Below are positions 50,960 through 59,164 of a DNA stretch of 64,000 nt, piece by piece. This DNA is from Bin87 sp963666865 (GTDB lineage: Bacteria > Chloroflexota > Dehalococcoidia > Lucifugimonadales > UBA3495), in the NCBI GenBank assembly GCA_963666865.1, contig OY763072.1, positions 1,178,001 through 1,242,000 on the forward strand, read 5' to 3'. Numbering within the stretch: position 1 is the stretch's first letter; each line of letters starts with the position of its first letter. Both the position numbers and the translations under genes were made by a program. The notes below the pieces were generated by a model, which searched no databases, was not told the DNA's origin, and was given only the letters and a program-made list of their open reading frames with translations.

Positions 50960-51385
50960 ATGAAACTAACCGAGTTGATTGCCGCCGCCCCCTGGCGCGA
51001 AGCCAAAACCTTTCGGGAGACGTGGCCGCACGAATACGTGCTGTTACAGAAAGACGGCGAGCGGGAGTTGATGCAGGCGGTTTGCGAGCGGGTTAGAGAC
51101 GGGGAGGCGTTTCGCGGATACTTTTTCAAGCGGCAAATGGACTATGTTTTCATCGGCGACTACAAATACTGGTTTATGGCAGATGCCGACACTATCAAGG
51201 GCGTCCTAGATGACCCCGATGACGAGAGGGAGGTAGTGCTGAACCGGGCGCGGCTGTACCGCGACCGGCGCGACTTTATCATTCAGGATGGCGATACCGG
51301 CATGCGCGAAGACTATCCCGGCCCGCCCTGGTGGCAGCGGCAGGAAGCGTCGGGAGACGACGTAGCTATAGCTTCATCCACATGA
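50960..51385 (+). CDS. Hypothetical protein, 141 aa
   Basis: No named family recognised. It has the motifs WREAKTFRETWPHEYVLLQK, YFFKRQMDYVFIGDYKYWFM and VVLNRARLYRDR, a pattern I associate with small conserved hypotheticals near restriction or DUF4268-like genes. Rich in aromatic residues, no membrane span. GTGGAGGAA stands ahead of ATG 50960. It lies 60 bases after the nuclease-like gene on the same strand. Confidence 0.55.
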   Translation: MKLTELIAAAPWREAKTFRETWPHEYVLLQKDGERELMQAVCERVRDGEAFRGYFFKRQMDYVFIGDYKYWFMADADTIKGVLDDPDDEREVVLNRARLYRDRRDFIIQDGDTGMREDYPGPPWWQRQEASGDDVAIASST

Positions 51386-51419
51386 CAACTGCCTCTCAAC
51401 CTACGTGTATAATGCCGGA

Positions 51420-51611
51420 ATGGACAGCAGGATGGTTTTGCGGCGGCTGCAAGATGACGGATGGTATGTTCATCGCATCAACGGCTCCCATCATCAGATG
51501 AAGCATCCAACAAAGCCGGGGACTACGACGGTGCAGCACCCGCAAAAAGACCTCAAAATAGGAACGATAATCAGCATCGAGAAGCAATCCGGCGTCAGGT
51601 TGCGACGGTAG
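51420..51611 (+). CDS. hicA: HicA-type mRNA interferase toxin
   Basis: A 63-residue HicA. The dsRNA-binding-like fold is marked by VLRRLQDDGWYVHRINGSHHQM, whose first His of GSHH is the catalytic one, and by KIGTIISIEKQSG. HicA cleaves mRNA when free of HicB. The hicB-like gene begins 11 bases after the stop, the usual toxin-first order. Confidence 0.9.
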   Translation: MDSRMVLRRLQDDGWYVHRINGSHHQMKHPTKPGTTTVQHPQKDLKIGTIISIEKQSGVRLRR

Positions 51612-51622
51612 GGGAGACTACC

Positions 51623-52378
51623 ATGGAACGAACTTACATCGCGCTGGTTGAGAAGGATGCAACCAGCGATTATGGGGTATTCTTTCCCGACCTGCCCGGC
51701 TGCATCACAGCGGGAACTACATTTGAGGAAGCGCGCGAAATGGCGAGGGAGGCTCTAGCTCTGCACCTGGAGGGAATGGCCGCCGGTGGGGAGTACATCC
51801 CGTCGCCATGCTCTGCCGATGAAGCGTTGGCCTACGAAGACGCTTCTTATGCCACCGCCCTGATCGTAGTAGAAGCTCTGCCCGAACGTACCGAGGAAGA
51901 GGCGCAGGCCGAGCTTGAAGCTTTTTTGGCATCGGAAGAATACCACGAGATATATGGCCATCCTCTTACCGAGGAGGAACGGCTGACGTTATATGAGACG
52001 CCGGAGGAACCCTCCAACCCCGGCGTCGGGCTAAAGCCCATACCGACGACCAGTGCGGAACGGACTTACGCTGCCCTAGTACGCCAGGAAGCCGACGACG
52101 ATTTCGGCGTGCGCTTTCCCGACCTGCCCGGCTGCATCGCCACCGGCAGTACTTTTGAGAAAGCCGGTGAGATGGCTCGCGAAGTCCTGGCCCTCCATCT
52201 GGAAGGCAAGGCAACCGGCGGAGAGCACGTACCATCGCCGAGTTCAGCAGATGCAGTGTTGGCCCATCCCGACGCAGCAGGCGCCATCGCCCTGATCGTG
52301 GTTGAGGCTCTGCCGGAACGCTTGCGAGAGACGGCGCCGGAATGGGAGCAGAATGCCGCGGCGACGCCGGCAAATTGA
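51623..52378 (+). CDS. hicB: HicB-type antitoxin with two HicB domains
   Basis: A 251-residue protein, about twice or more the usual length, containing two similar HicB domains: residues ~4-75 (YGVFFPDLPGCITAGTTFEEA) and ~150-220 (FGVRFPDLPGCIATGSTFEKA). Each has the following MAREALALHLEG / MAREVLALHLEG helix. An acidic linker joins them. No C-terminal helix-turn-helix or ribbon-helix-helix is apparent, so autoregulation by DNA binding is uncertain. GGGGAGACTACC precedes the start. Confidence 0.85.
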   Translation: MERTYIALVEKDATSDYGVFFPDLPGCITAGTTFEEAREMAREALALHLEGMAAGGEYIPSPCSADEALAYEDASYATALIVVEALPERTEEEAQAELEAFLASEEYHEIYGHPLTEEERLTLYETPEEPSNPGVGLKPIPTTSAERTYAALVRQEADDDFGVRFPDLPGCIATGSTFEKAGEMAREVLALHLEGKATGGEHVPSPSSADAVLAHPDAAGAIALIVVEALPERLRETAPEWEQNAAATPAN

Positions 52379-52405
52379 CTTGTATGTATGCAGGAAGGTA
52401 AGGAT

Positions 52406-53668
52406 ATGTCGGCATCGGGAAACGGCTCCACTTCGGTGGAAACGCGGCAGTATGACGTGGCTATCGTGGGCGGCGGCATCATCGGGCTGTCCACGGCGAT
52501 GCAGTTGCTGGAACGCTCGCCGGATTTGAGCATCGCGGTTATCGAGAAAGAGGAGCGGCTAGCCCAGCACCAGACCGGCCACAACAGCGGCGTCATCCAC
52601 TCCGGCATCTACTACCGGCCCGGCTCGTGGAAATCGACGTTCTGCGTGGGCGGCAAGCAGCGGCTGCTGGCGTTCTGCGACGAAAACGAGATTGAGTACG
52701 ATCCGTGCGGCAAGGTGATCGTCGCCACCGACGAGAGCGAGCTGGGCCGCCTGGATGACCTGTATGAGCGCGGCACGGCCAACGGCGTCCCCGACCTGGA
52801 GATGGTGGGGCCGGAGCGGCTGGCCGAGATTGAGCCGCACACCTACGGCGTCCGGGCGTTGTGGGCGCCCCACACTGGCATTGTTGACTACGTGCGCGTC
52901 GCCAATGCCTATGCCGGCAAGTTCCAGTCCGCCGGCGGCGACATCTTCACCGGCGCGGCGGTGACCGGCGCGCGCCAGACCGCCACCAGCACGGCGCTGG
53001 AAACCCAGCGGGGCGCGTTGCAGGCCAGGCACGTGGTCAACTGCGGCGGCCTCTACGCCGACCGCCTCGCCGCCATGATGGGCGAGCAGACCGACGTGCG
53101 CATCATCCCCTTCCGCGGCGAGTATTACAAGCTGGCGGAGTCCAGCGAGGACTTGGTGAAAGGGCTGATTTATCCGGTGCCCGACCCGCGTTTTCCCTTT
53201 CTGGGGGTGCATTACACGCGGAACATTCACGGCTACGTTGAGGCCGGTCCCAACGCGGTGCTGGCGTGGGCCCGGGAAGGCTATAACAAGAGCAATATCA
53301 ACCTGGGCGAGACGGCCGGCGCGCTGACCTTCCCCGGCTTCTGGAAGATGACAGCGAAGCACTGGAAGACTGGTATGCAGGAGATGCACCGTTCCTACCG
53401 CAAGTCAGTGTTCGTGAACGACCTCAAAAAATTGATACCGGAGATCCGCCCGGAGGACCTGGAACCGGGCGGCAGCGGCGTCCGCGCGCAGGCGGTGTCC
53501 AAGTCGGGGGCCATACTCGATGATTTCCACATCCTGCGGGGCCAGCACGCGCTCCACGTGCTCAACGCGCCGTCGCCGGGAGCGACCTCGTCGCTGGCCA
53601 TTGGCGAATACCTGTCGGACCTGGCGATACAGGATTTCGGGCTGCCGGAAATTCGTAGGGGCGAATAA
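52406..53668 (+). CDS. lhgO: L-2-hydroxyglutarate oxidase
   Basis: A 420-residue FAD-dependent enzyme of the DAO family, oxidising L-2-hydroxyglutarate to 2-oxoglutarate. The FAD motif VAIVGGGIIGLSTA is near the start; QTGHNSGVIHSGIYY and PFRGEYYKL are typical of LhgO/L2HGDH. GGTAAGGAT precedes ATG 52406. The last residues, RRGE and the TAA stop, come from a family B palindrome overlapping the gene end. Confidence 0.92.
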   Translation: MSASGNGSTSVETRQYDVAIVGGGIIGLSTAMQLLERSPDLSIAVIEKEERLAQHQTGHNSGVIHSGIYYRPGSWKSTFCVGGKQRLLAFCDENEIEYDPCGKVIVATDESELGRLDDLYERGTANGVPDLEMVGPERLAEIEPHTYGVRALWAPHTGIVDYVRVANAYAGKFQSAGGDIFTGAAVTGARQTATSTALETQRGALQARHVVNCGGLYADRLAAMMGEQTDVRIIPFRGEYYKLAESSEDLVKGLIYPVPDPRFPFLGVHYTRNIHGYVEAGPNAVLAWAREGYNKSNINLGETAGALTFPGFWKMTAKHWKTGMQEMHRSYRKSVFVNDLKKLIPEIRPEDLEPGGSGVRAQAVSKSGAILDDFHILRGQHALHVLNAPSPGATSSLAIGEYLSDLAIQDFGLPEIRRGE

Positions 53669-53682
53669 TCATTCGCCCCTAC
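53655..53682. repeat. Family B palindrome at the 3' end of lhgO
   Basis: Arm GTAGGGGCGAATAA then TCATTCGCCCCTAC. Read in the lhgO frame it gives Arg-Arg-Gly-Glu and the TAA stop. Confidence 0.8.
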
Positions 53683-53745
53683 CCGTATCAACCGACAGAT
53701 CGGAATGACATCGGCGGTGGAACAAGCAGTTGACGGCTTTGTGAT

Positions 53746-55206
53746 ATGCAAGTGAGTACCGAGGACCGTTTTCGGGATTACGAACTGAACGCCAACGTCT
53801 TTGACGAGATGTTTCTCGCGGATGGACGGACGCGGGACGGCTGGGCCGCCCTGCGCCGAACGCTGGACGAGTTGTCGGCCGAGGAGTTGGCTGCCATCCA
53901 GGAGCGGGTGACCCGGTCGTTCTCCAACGAGGGCATCACCTTCACGGTGTACGGTGACGAGGAAGCCACCGAACGAATCATCCCCATTGACTGCGTGCCC
54001 CGTCTGCTGGCGGAACGGGAATGGCGGCAGTTGGAAACCGGCCTGACCCAACGGATCCGGGCGTTGAACCTTTTTATCCAGGACGTGTACGGATCCGCCG
54101 GAGGCGGACGCGCCATTGCTGACGGCGTGATACCGCCGGATATGGTGTACGAGTGTCCGCAGTATCGCCGCCAGATGAAAGGCTTCACCCCGCCGGAGGG
54201 AACGTGGGTGGCAATCTGCGGCACCGACCTGGTCCGCACCAACGACGGCTACCGGGTCCTGGAGGACAACCTGCGCGTGCCGTCGGGAGTGTCGTACATG
54301 GTCGCCAACCGCAAGGCGGTGAAGGCCAGCTTCCGACGCCTCTATCGCAGTTCCCGGGTGCTGGAGGTGGAGCAGTACGGGCAGTTGCTGGGTGAAACCC
54401 TGCGGGAGCTGGCGCCCGGCGACCGACCCAACCCGCGGATCGCGCTGCTGACTCCGGGCGTTTATAACTCGGCGTTCTACGAGCATATGTTCCTGGCGGG
54501 GGAAATCGGCGCGGAGCTGGTGGAGGGCCGCGACCTGCTGGTGCAGGACGGGTACGTGTACATGCACACCACCACCGGCTTGGAACGGATCGACGTGATC
54601 TACCGGCGGGTGGACGACGACTTCATCGACCCGCTGGCGTTCCGCTCCGACTCGGTGCTGGGCGTCCCCGGCTTGCTGGACGCCTACCTACGGGGCAACG
54701 TCGCGCTGGCCAACGCGCCGGGAACGGGAGTGGCCGACGACAAGAGCGTGTATGCCTACGTGCCAGACATGATCCGCTACTATCTCAGCGAAGAACCACT
54801 GTTGCAGAACGTGGAAACCTATCTGTGCCGCCGGCCTGAACAACTGGAGTACACGTTGGACAACCTGGACAAGCTGGTGGTCAAGCGCGTGGGCGAGTCG
54901 GGCGGTTACGGAATGCTGGTCGGACCCCATGCCACGCCGGCGGAGCGGGAGGAATACGCCAAAGCCGTGCGCGCGGACCCCAAAGACTTCATCGCCCAGC
55001 CCACGCTGGCGCTGTCCCGTTCTCCCTGCCTGATTGACGGAAAGTTTGAGCCGCGCCACGTTGACCTGAGGCCGTTTGTACTTCACGGCAAGACCACCCG
55101 CATCGTCCCCGGCGCCTTCTGCCGGGTAGCGCTGCGTCGGGGCAGCCTGGTGGTCAACTCCAGCCAGGGCGGCGGTGGCAAGGACGTGTGGGTGCTGGAG
55201 GAGTGA
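53746..55206 (+). CDS. Circularly permuted ATP-grasp protein (DUF404/DUF407 type)
   Basis: A 486-residue circularly permuted ATP-grasp enzyme, predicted to join amino acids or peptides using ATP. FTVYGDEEATERIIPIDCVPR, ALNLFIQDVYG, RVLEDNLRVPSGVSYM and GVYNSAFYEHMFLA are typical. Late motifs are KRVGESGGYGM, HVDLRPFV and NSSQGGGGKDVWVLEE. In many bacteria this gene is paired with an alpha-E protein and a transglutaminase. Here the alpha-E gene follows after five bases. The product and acceptor are unknown. Confidence 0.9.
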   Translation: MQVSTEDRFRDYELNANVFDEMFLADGRTRDGWAALRRTLDELSAEELAAIQERVTRSFSNEGITFTVYGDEEATERIIPIDCVPRLLAEREWRQLETGLTQRIRALNLFIQDVYGSAGGGRAIADGVIPPDMVYECPQYRRQMKGFTPPEGTWVAICGTDLVRTNDGYRVLEDNLRVPSGVSYMVANRKAVKASFRRLYRSSRVLEVEQYGQLLGETLRELAPGDRPNPRIALLTPGVYNSAFYEHMFLAGEIGAELVEGRDLLVQDGYVYMHTTTGLERIDVIYRRVDDDFIDPLAFRSDSVLGVPGLLDAYLRGNVALANAPGTGVADDKSVYAYVPDMIRYYLSEEPLLQNVETYLCRRPEQLEYTLDNLDKLVVKRVGESGGYGMLVGPHATPAEREEYAKAVRADPKDFIAQPTLALSRSPCLIDGKFEPRHVDLRPFVLHGKTTRIVPGAFCRVALRRGSLVVNSSQGGGGKDVWVLEE

Positions 55207-55211
55207 CGGCG

Positions 55212-56198
55212 ATGCTCGCCCGCAGCGCGCAGGGGTTGTACTGGATGGGCCGCTACCTGGAGCGGGCGGACCACCTGTGCCGGCTGCTGCAACTGCAAAC
55301 GGAGGCGTTGGTTGACCGTCCCATCGAGGAGATCTACGCCGGGTGGAACCGCATCTACCGCAGCCTGGACCGGCAGCCGCCGGCGGCCGGCCTGACCTTC
55401 GAGCTCAGCGGAAACTTCGCCGGCGCGGAGGAATTCACCCTGGCGGATTCATACACCCTGGCCGACGACCTGACCTTCGAGCGGGTGAATCCGGTGTCGG
55501 TATGGAGCTGTTTTGCCGCCGGACGGGAAAACGCCCGCCAGATGCGCCACTGCATCAGCGGCGAGATGTGGCGGGCCTTGAACCTGGCCTACCTGCGTGT
55601 CCAACAGATCAGGCTTCTGGATATCTGGACCAACTCGCCGGAGAGTTTTTATGCCTCCGTGTCGGCGGACATAGACACCTTCATGGGGGTGGCGGCGGCA
55701 ACCATGTACCGGGACGAAGGCTGGCATTTCATGCGGCTGGGCAGGAACATCGAGCGAGCGCAACAGATGGGCGGCCTGCTGCTGACACAACTGGAGATGG
55801 ACGGCCCGGACGCACAACACTTCGAGTCGGATTGGGCCTCCCTGCTGCGGGTGTATCATGCCTTCGAGGCTTACCAACGCGCGTACAGAGTTGAAGTGAT
55901 CCCTGAGCAGGTTCTGAATTTGCTCGTTACCGACCCCTTCCTCCCGCACTCGGTGTGCCACGCTCTGGATGCCGTGACCGCAGAGCTCGCAGTGCTCGGC
56001 GTGGGGCAGGACGCGGACGCCAGCGCGGCGATGCGACGGCTGGCCGGCCGGGCCAGCGCGATGCTGCATTACGAATGGCCGGACAGCGACAACCGGGAAG
56101 GGGTGCTGGAACTGGTGGCAGCGTTCTGCCTCGAGTTGCACAACCTGATCACGGCCACCTACTTTGACTATCCGGTGACGAGCGTCCCGACGCGCTGA
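55212..56198 (+). CDS. Alpha-E domain protein (DUF403)
   Basis: A 328-residue all-helical alpha-E protein, the usual partner of permuted ATP-grasp ligases. LARSAQGLYWMGRYLERADH is the family start, GWHFMRLGRNIERAQQM an internal repeat of the same motif, and the C-terminal helix HNLITATYFDYP closes it. GGAGGAGTGACGGCG precedes ATG 55212; a GTG at 55188 would overlap the ligase gene. Its biochemical role is not established. Confidence 0.9.
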   Translation: MLARSAQGLYWMGRYLERADHLCRLLQLQTEALVDRPIEEIYAGWNRIYRSLDRQPPAAGLTFELSGNFAGAEEFTLADSYTLADDLTFERVNPVSVWSCFAAGRENARQMRHCISGEMWRALNLAYLRVQQIRLLDIWTNSPESFYASVSADIDTFMGVAAATMYRDEGWHFMRLGRNIERAQQMGGLLLTQLEMDGPDAQHFESDWASLLRVYHAFEAYQRAYRVEVIPEQVLNLLVTDPFLPHSVCHALDAVTAELAVLGVGQDADASAAMRRLAGRASAMLHYEWPDSDNREGVLELVAAFCLELHNLITATYFDYPVTSVPTR

Positions 56199-56242
56199 TC
56201 CGCCGGAGGCGGACACCGCCGTCTCCCGCTACTGCCGGCGAG

Positions 56243-56248
56243 TATAAT
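56243..56248 (+). promoter_or_regulatory. -10 box ahead of the enolase-superfamily gene
   Basis: TATAAT, preceded by a GC-rich stretch without a recognisable -35. About 36 bases before ATG 56284. Confidence 0.35.
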
Positions 56249-56283
56249 CGTGGCAGTTTCGACGAATTGGAGGCGGCGCGATC

Positions 56284-57387
56284 ATGCGTATTACCAACGT
56301 GGAAGCGGACATCGTCCGCATTCCCCTGAGCACCCGTTTCAGCGGCAGCGTTTATCAGATTGAATCCCGTTGCACCATCGTCGTCAGGGTACATACCGAC
56401 GAGGGACTGGTCAGCGAGATTTATTCCGGCGACGAGCGCACGGGCTATGAACTGCTGAAAGATCTGGTGGTTGGGCCCATGGCCGAAGCGGTGAACGGCG
56501 AAGACCCCATGGCCATCGAACGGTGCTGGCAGAAGATGTTCGCGCTGACGCCGCACATCGGCAACAAGGCCATCGCCATGCGCGCCATCGCCGCCATCGA
56601 CATCGCGCTGTGGGACATCACCGGGAAGGCCCTGGGCGTTCCGGTACGGACGCTGCTGGGCGGATACGCCGACCGCGCCCCGGTGGTGCGGTTCGCATAC
56701 TACGTACAAGGCCGGGATACGGCCTTCATGGTGGAGGACCTGCTGCACCAGCGGGAACGGGGCATCGGCGGCGTCAAGCTGAAGGTGGGCGGAGTGGCGG
56801 TGGCCGAAGACCTGCTGCGGGTGCGCGCCATCCGCGACACCCTGGGCGACGACTTCATCATCGTGTGCGATGCCAACCAGGCGTGGACGTTGGACGAGGC
56901 TTTAGAGTTCGCCGGACCGGCCAAGGAGATGGGCCTGGCCTGGCTGGAAGAACCCTGCCGCTGGCAGGACGCCGATAACGATATGCGGCAAGTGCGGCTG
57001 CGCACGGGCATCCCGGTGGCCGCCGGCCAAGGCGAGAGCAGCTCCTGGGGCGGTCAGCGCCTGATGGACACCGAGGCGGTGGACATCCTCAACATCGACG
57101 CGGCCATCTGCGGCGGCATATCGGAATGGCGACGGGTCGCCGGCGCGGCCCAGATGCGGGGCATCCGCATGGCCCACCACGAGGAGCCCCAGCTGGCGGT
57201 GCAACTGCTCCCGGCCCACGCCCACGGCCTGTTCGTGGAGGTTTTCGAGGAGGAACGCGACCCGGTGTACTACCAGCTCAACAGCGTTCTGCCCCAGTGG
57301 GACAACGGGGAGATAATCGCCCCCACCGAGCCGGGGATGGGCCTGCACCTGGATGCGGCGGTGCTGGAGGAATACAAGGTTTACTAG
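56284..57387 (+). CDS. Mandelate racemase/muconate lactonizing enzyme family protein
   Basis: A 367-residue enolase-superfamily enzyme. The KxK base is in VKLKVGG, metal ligands in CDANQAW (Asp), WLEEP (Glu) and GQGES (Glu), and the opposite base is probably His in MAHHEEP, supported by Asp in NIDAAICGG. This is the layout of the mandelate-racemase subgroup acting on acid sugars or related acids. The substrate is unknown. It stands between a peptide-ligase cluster and the retropepsin array. Confidence 0.92.
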   Translation: MRITNVEADIVRIPLSTRFSGSVYQIESRCTIVVRVHTDEGLVSEIYSGDERTGYELLKDLVVGPMAEAVNGEDPMAIERCWQKMFALTPHIGNKAIAMRAIAAIDIALWDITGKALGVPVRTLLGGYADRAPVVRFAYYVQGRDTAFMVEDLLHQRERGIGGVKLKVGGVAVAEDLLRVRAIRDTLGDDFIIVCDANQAWTLDEALEFAGPAKEMGLAWLEEPCRWQDADNDMRQVRLRTGIPVAAGQGESSSWGGQRLMDTEAVDILNIDAAICGGISEWRRVAGAAQMRGIRMAHHEEPQLAVQLLPAHAHGLFVEVFEEERDPVYYQLNSVLPQWDNGEIIAPTEPGMGLHLDAAVLEEYKVY

Positions 57388-57443
57388 CATCCGGCATGAT
57401 GAAAGTTTGCTGTCGGACCGGAAACACACAAGGAGAATGTCCA

Positions 57444-57797
57444 ATGGGCACTTTCACTGTCAGTCTTTGGGTGGGCAACATTTTCACCGACGACGGTACG
57501 AGCGTTGAAGCGCTGGTGGATACCGGAGCCACGTATTCGATGATCCCAGGGAGCTTGCTGCGCGAACTGGGCATTGAGCCTGTCGAAACGATAGTATCGT
57601 TAATCGCCGACGGCAGCCGGATGGAGTTGGAAACCGCCTGGGCCAGGTTCACAGCCGAAGGGCGCAATGCAGCGGCCCGCGTTTCTTTCGGGCCGGAAGG
57701 GGTGTATTTGATGGGCGCAACGACGCTGGAAGACATGAGGTTGGCCGTTGATCCGGTGGACCAACGCTTAGTTGAGCGGGAAGCCCTGCTGATGTAA
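57444..57797 (+). CDS. Clan AA retropepsin-like aspartic protease
   Basis: A 117-residue single-domain protein. VEALVDTGATYSMIP carries the catalytic Asp (DTGA), and VYLMGATTLEDMRLAVDP is the late motif in this subfamily. AGGAG stands eight bases ahead of the ATG. It is closely related to the genes at 60310 and 61952. Members of this kind are thought to act as homodimers. It is the first gene of the array after the racemase. Confidence 0.8.
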   Translation: MGTFTVSLWVGNIFTDDGTSVEALVDTGATYSMIPGSLLRELGIEPVETIVSLIADGSRMELETAWARFTAEGRNAAARVSFGPEGVYLMGATTLEDMRLAVDPVDQRLVEREALLM

Positions 57798-57809
57798 GGA
57801 GCGTTAGAC

Positions 57810-58112
57810 ATGGAACTTACCGGAGATGAAGTCGCGGCCGCCGGGCGCAAAATCTACGAGGGTATCCGCGAAGAAATGGAGGCCAATCACTGGGGCGAAC
57901 TGGTGGTCATCGACGTACACAGCGGCGACTACGAGATTGGCGAATTTGTGAGCCGCCACAGCGATTTGGAAATCACCTGCCGGATACTAGATAGGTACCC
58001 GCACGCTCAAACGTGGGCTGTACTGGTAGGTTATCCGGCGCCATATTACCGCAAAGAAGGCAGGCGCGGATTGTATCCGGTAAGGCCGGATGGAAAGGCC
58101 AACGATGATTAA
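57810..58112 (+). CDS. Small partner protein of a clan AA protease, copy 1
   Basis: A 100-residue protein. The conserved core is KIYEGIREEMEANHWGELVV, followed by IDVHSGDYEIGEF and a segment with HAQTWAVLVGYPAPY. Small proteins of this pattern are frequent directly upstream of retropepsin-like genes. Its last eight bases overlap the ATG of the following protease gene, so translation is coupled. The copy at 58577-58882 is about 60 percent identical by eye. Function unknown; substrate or inhibitor of the protease are possibilities. Confidence 0.75.
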   Translation: MELTGDEVAAAGRKIYEGIREEMEANHWGELVVIDVHSGDYEIGEFVSRHSDLEITCRILDRYPHAQTWAVLVGYPAPYYRKEGRRGLYPVRPDGKANDD

Positions 58113-58512
58113 TGGCATCGTGCATCCGAGCGCCGCAGACGGCACCGGCCTGGAGGCTTGGGTTGATATTGCAATCGCCGGGGAAGACCGAGTTTTTCGG
58201 ACGCTGGCCGCCGTGATAGATACCGGGGCCACGGACTGGTTGACATTGCCGGATTCGTTGGTTCGCGAACTCGGCTTACGTCATACCGGTGAACGGCAGG
58301 TGTCCCAGGTACATGGCCCGAGTATTCGGGTCGATGTCTATGCCGTATGGATATTGTGGTATGGGCGGATACGGAGAGTATTTGCCGAGTCTGGCAATGA
58401 TACGTTGATCGGCACCGACCTGCTGGCCGACAGCCGCCTCATCATCGACTGGTGGGACGGCGGCGAAGTTATCATTGAAGAACCCGCCTGCGGCGGGCTG
58501 TCGGAGGAGTAA
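58105..58512 (+). CDS. Clan AA aspartic protease, AF_0612-like
   Basis: A 135-residue protein. VIDTGATDWLTLPDSLVREL is the catalytic region, and LIGTDLLADSRLIIDWWDGG the late motif. It belongs to a different subgroup from 57444 (the ending IIDWWDGGEVIIEE). ATG 58105 lies inside the upstream gene's last codons. Together with 57810-58112 it forms a two-gene cassette that is duplicated immediately downstream. Confidence 0.8.
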   Translation: MINGIVHPSAADGTGLEAWVDIAIAGEDRVFRTLAAVIDTGATDWLTLPDSLVRELGLRHTGERQVSQVHGPSIRVDVYAVWILWYGRIRRVFAESGNDTLIGTDLLADSRLIIDWWDGGEVIIEEPACGGLSEE

Positions 58513-58576
58513 CGGCCGGTGCCATCCGCCGGAGGCGGACTGGACTTGGCGGTGGCATTTGACGGGAGGGATGATT

Positions 58577-58882
58577 ATGGAACTCACGCCGGATAAAGCA
58601 GCCGCCATCGGCCAGAAAATCTACGCGGGTATCCGCGAGGAAATGGAAGCCAAGCATTGGGGCAAGCTGGTGGTTATCGACATTCACAGTGGCGACTACG
58701 AGGTTGGCGAGTACCGAGGTGAGCGCAGCGACGTGGAGCTAACCAAGCGTCTGCGGGAACGCCATCCGAAAGCTTTCACTTGGGCCGAGCTGGTGGGCAG
58801 TGAACGGTATATTTCCGCCCGGCTTTCCACTCGGCAAACTATGGAATATCTGGCTTCGCAAAAGAAGGGTTCTCATGATTAG
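58577..58882 (+). CDS. Small partner protein of a clan AA protease, copy 2
   Basis: A 101-residue paralogue of 57810-58112: KIYAGIREEMEAKHWGKLVV, IDIHSGDYEVGEY and AFTWAELVGSERY. GGGAGGG six bases ahead fixes ATG 58577. The C-terminal 20 residues differ from copy 1. It keeps the same overlap with the next ATG (ATGATTAG), although that protease copy is broken. Confidence 0.75.
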   Translation: MELTPDKAAAIGQKIYAGIREEMEAKHWGKLVVIDIHSGDYEVGEYRGERSDVELTKRLRERHPKAFTWAELVGSERYISARLSTRQTMEYLASQKKGSHD

Positions 58883-59136
58883 GGGCCAGGTGAGACCGTC
58901 CCTGGATGACAGCGCTGGTTTGGAAGCGCGCATTGAGTTTGATATTCTCGGCGCCAACCTGGTTTTTCAAGTTCTGGAAGTTGTCGTGGACACCGGCTTC
59001 ATTGGATGTGCGGGCGTATATGATGGGCAACAAGCCGATGATTGGCGCTACCCTGCTGGCGAACTGCCATCTCGCCATCGATTGGTGGGACGGCGGGGAT
59101 GTTGTCATTGAGGAACGGATGCCGCCGGCTCGGTGA
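58875..59136 (+). pseudogene. Broken clan AA protease, partner of copy 2
   Basis: The first ~43 codons follow the intact paralogue at 58105 (MIRGQVRPSLDDSAGLEARI and on to VVVDTGF). Then about 50 residues are missing, and the end (IGATLLANCHLAIDWWDGG) continues in another frame. So a deletion with frameshift has removed the centre of the fold. The catalytic DTG survives, but the protein cannot fold normally. Confidence 0.75.
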
Positions 59137-59164
59137 TGGTGGCGGCTCAGGAAGGAGGTTAAAG

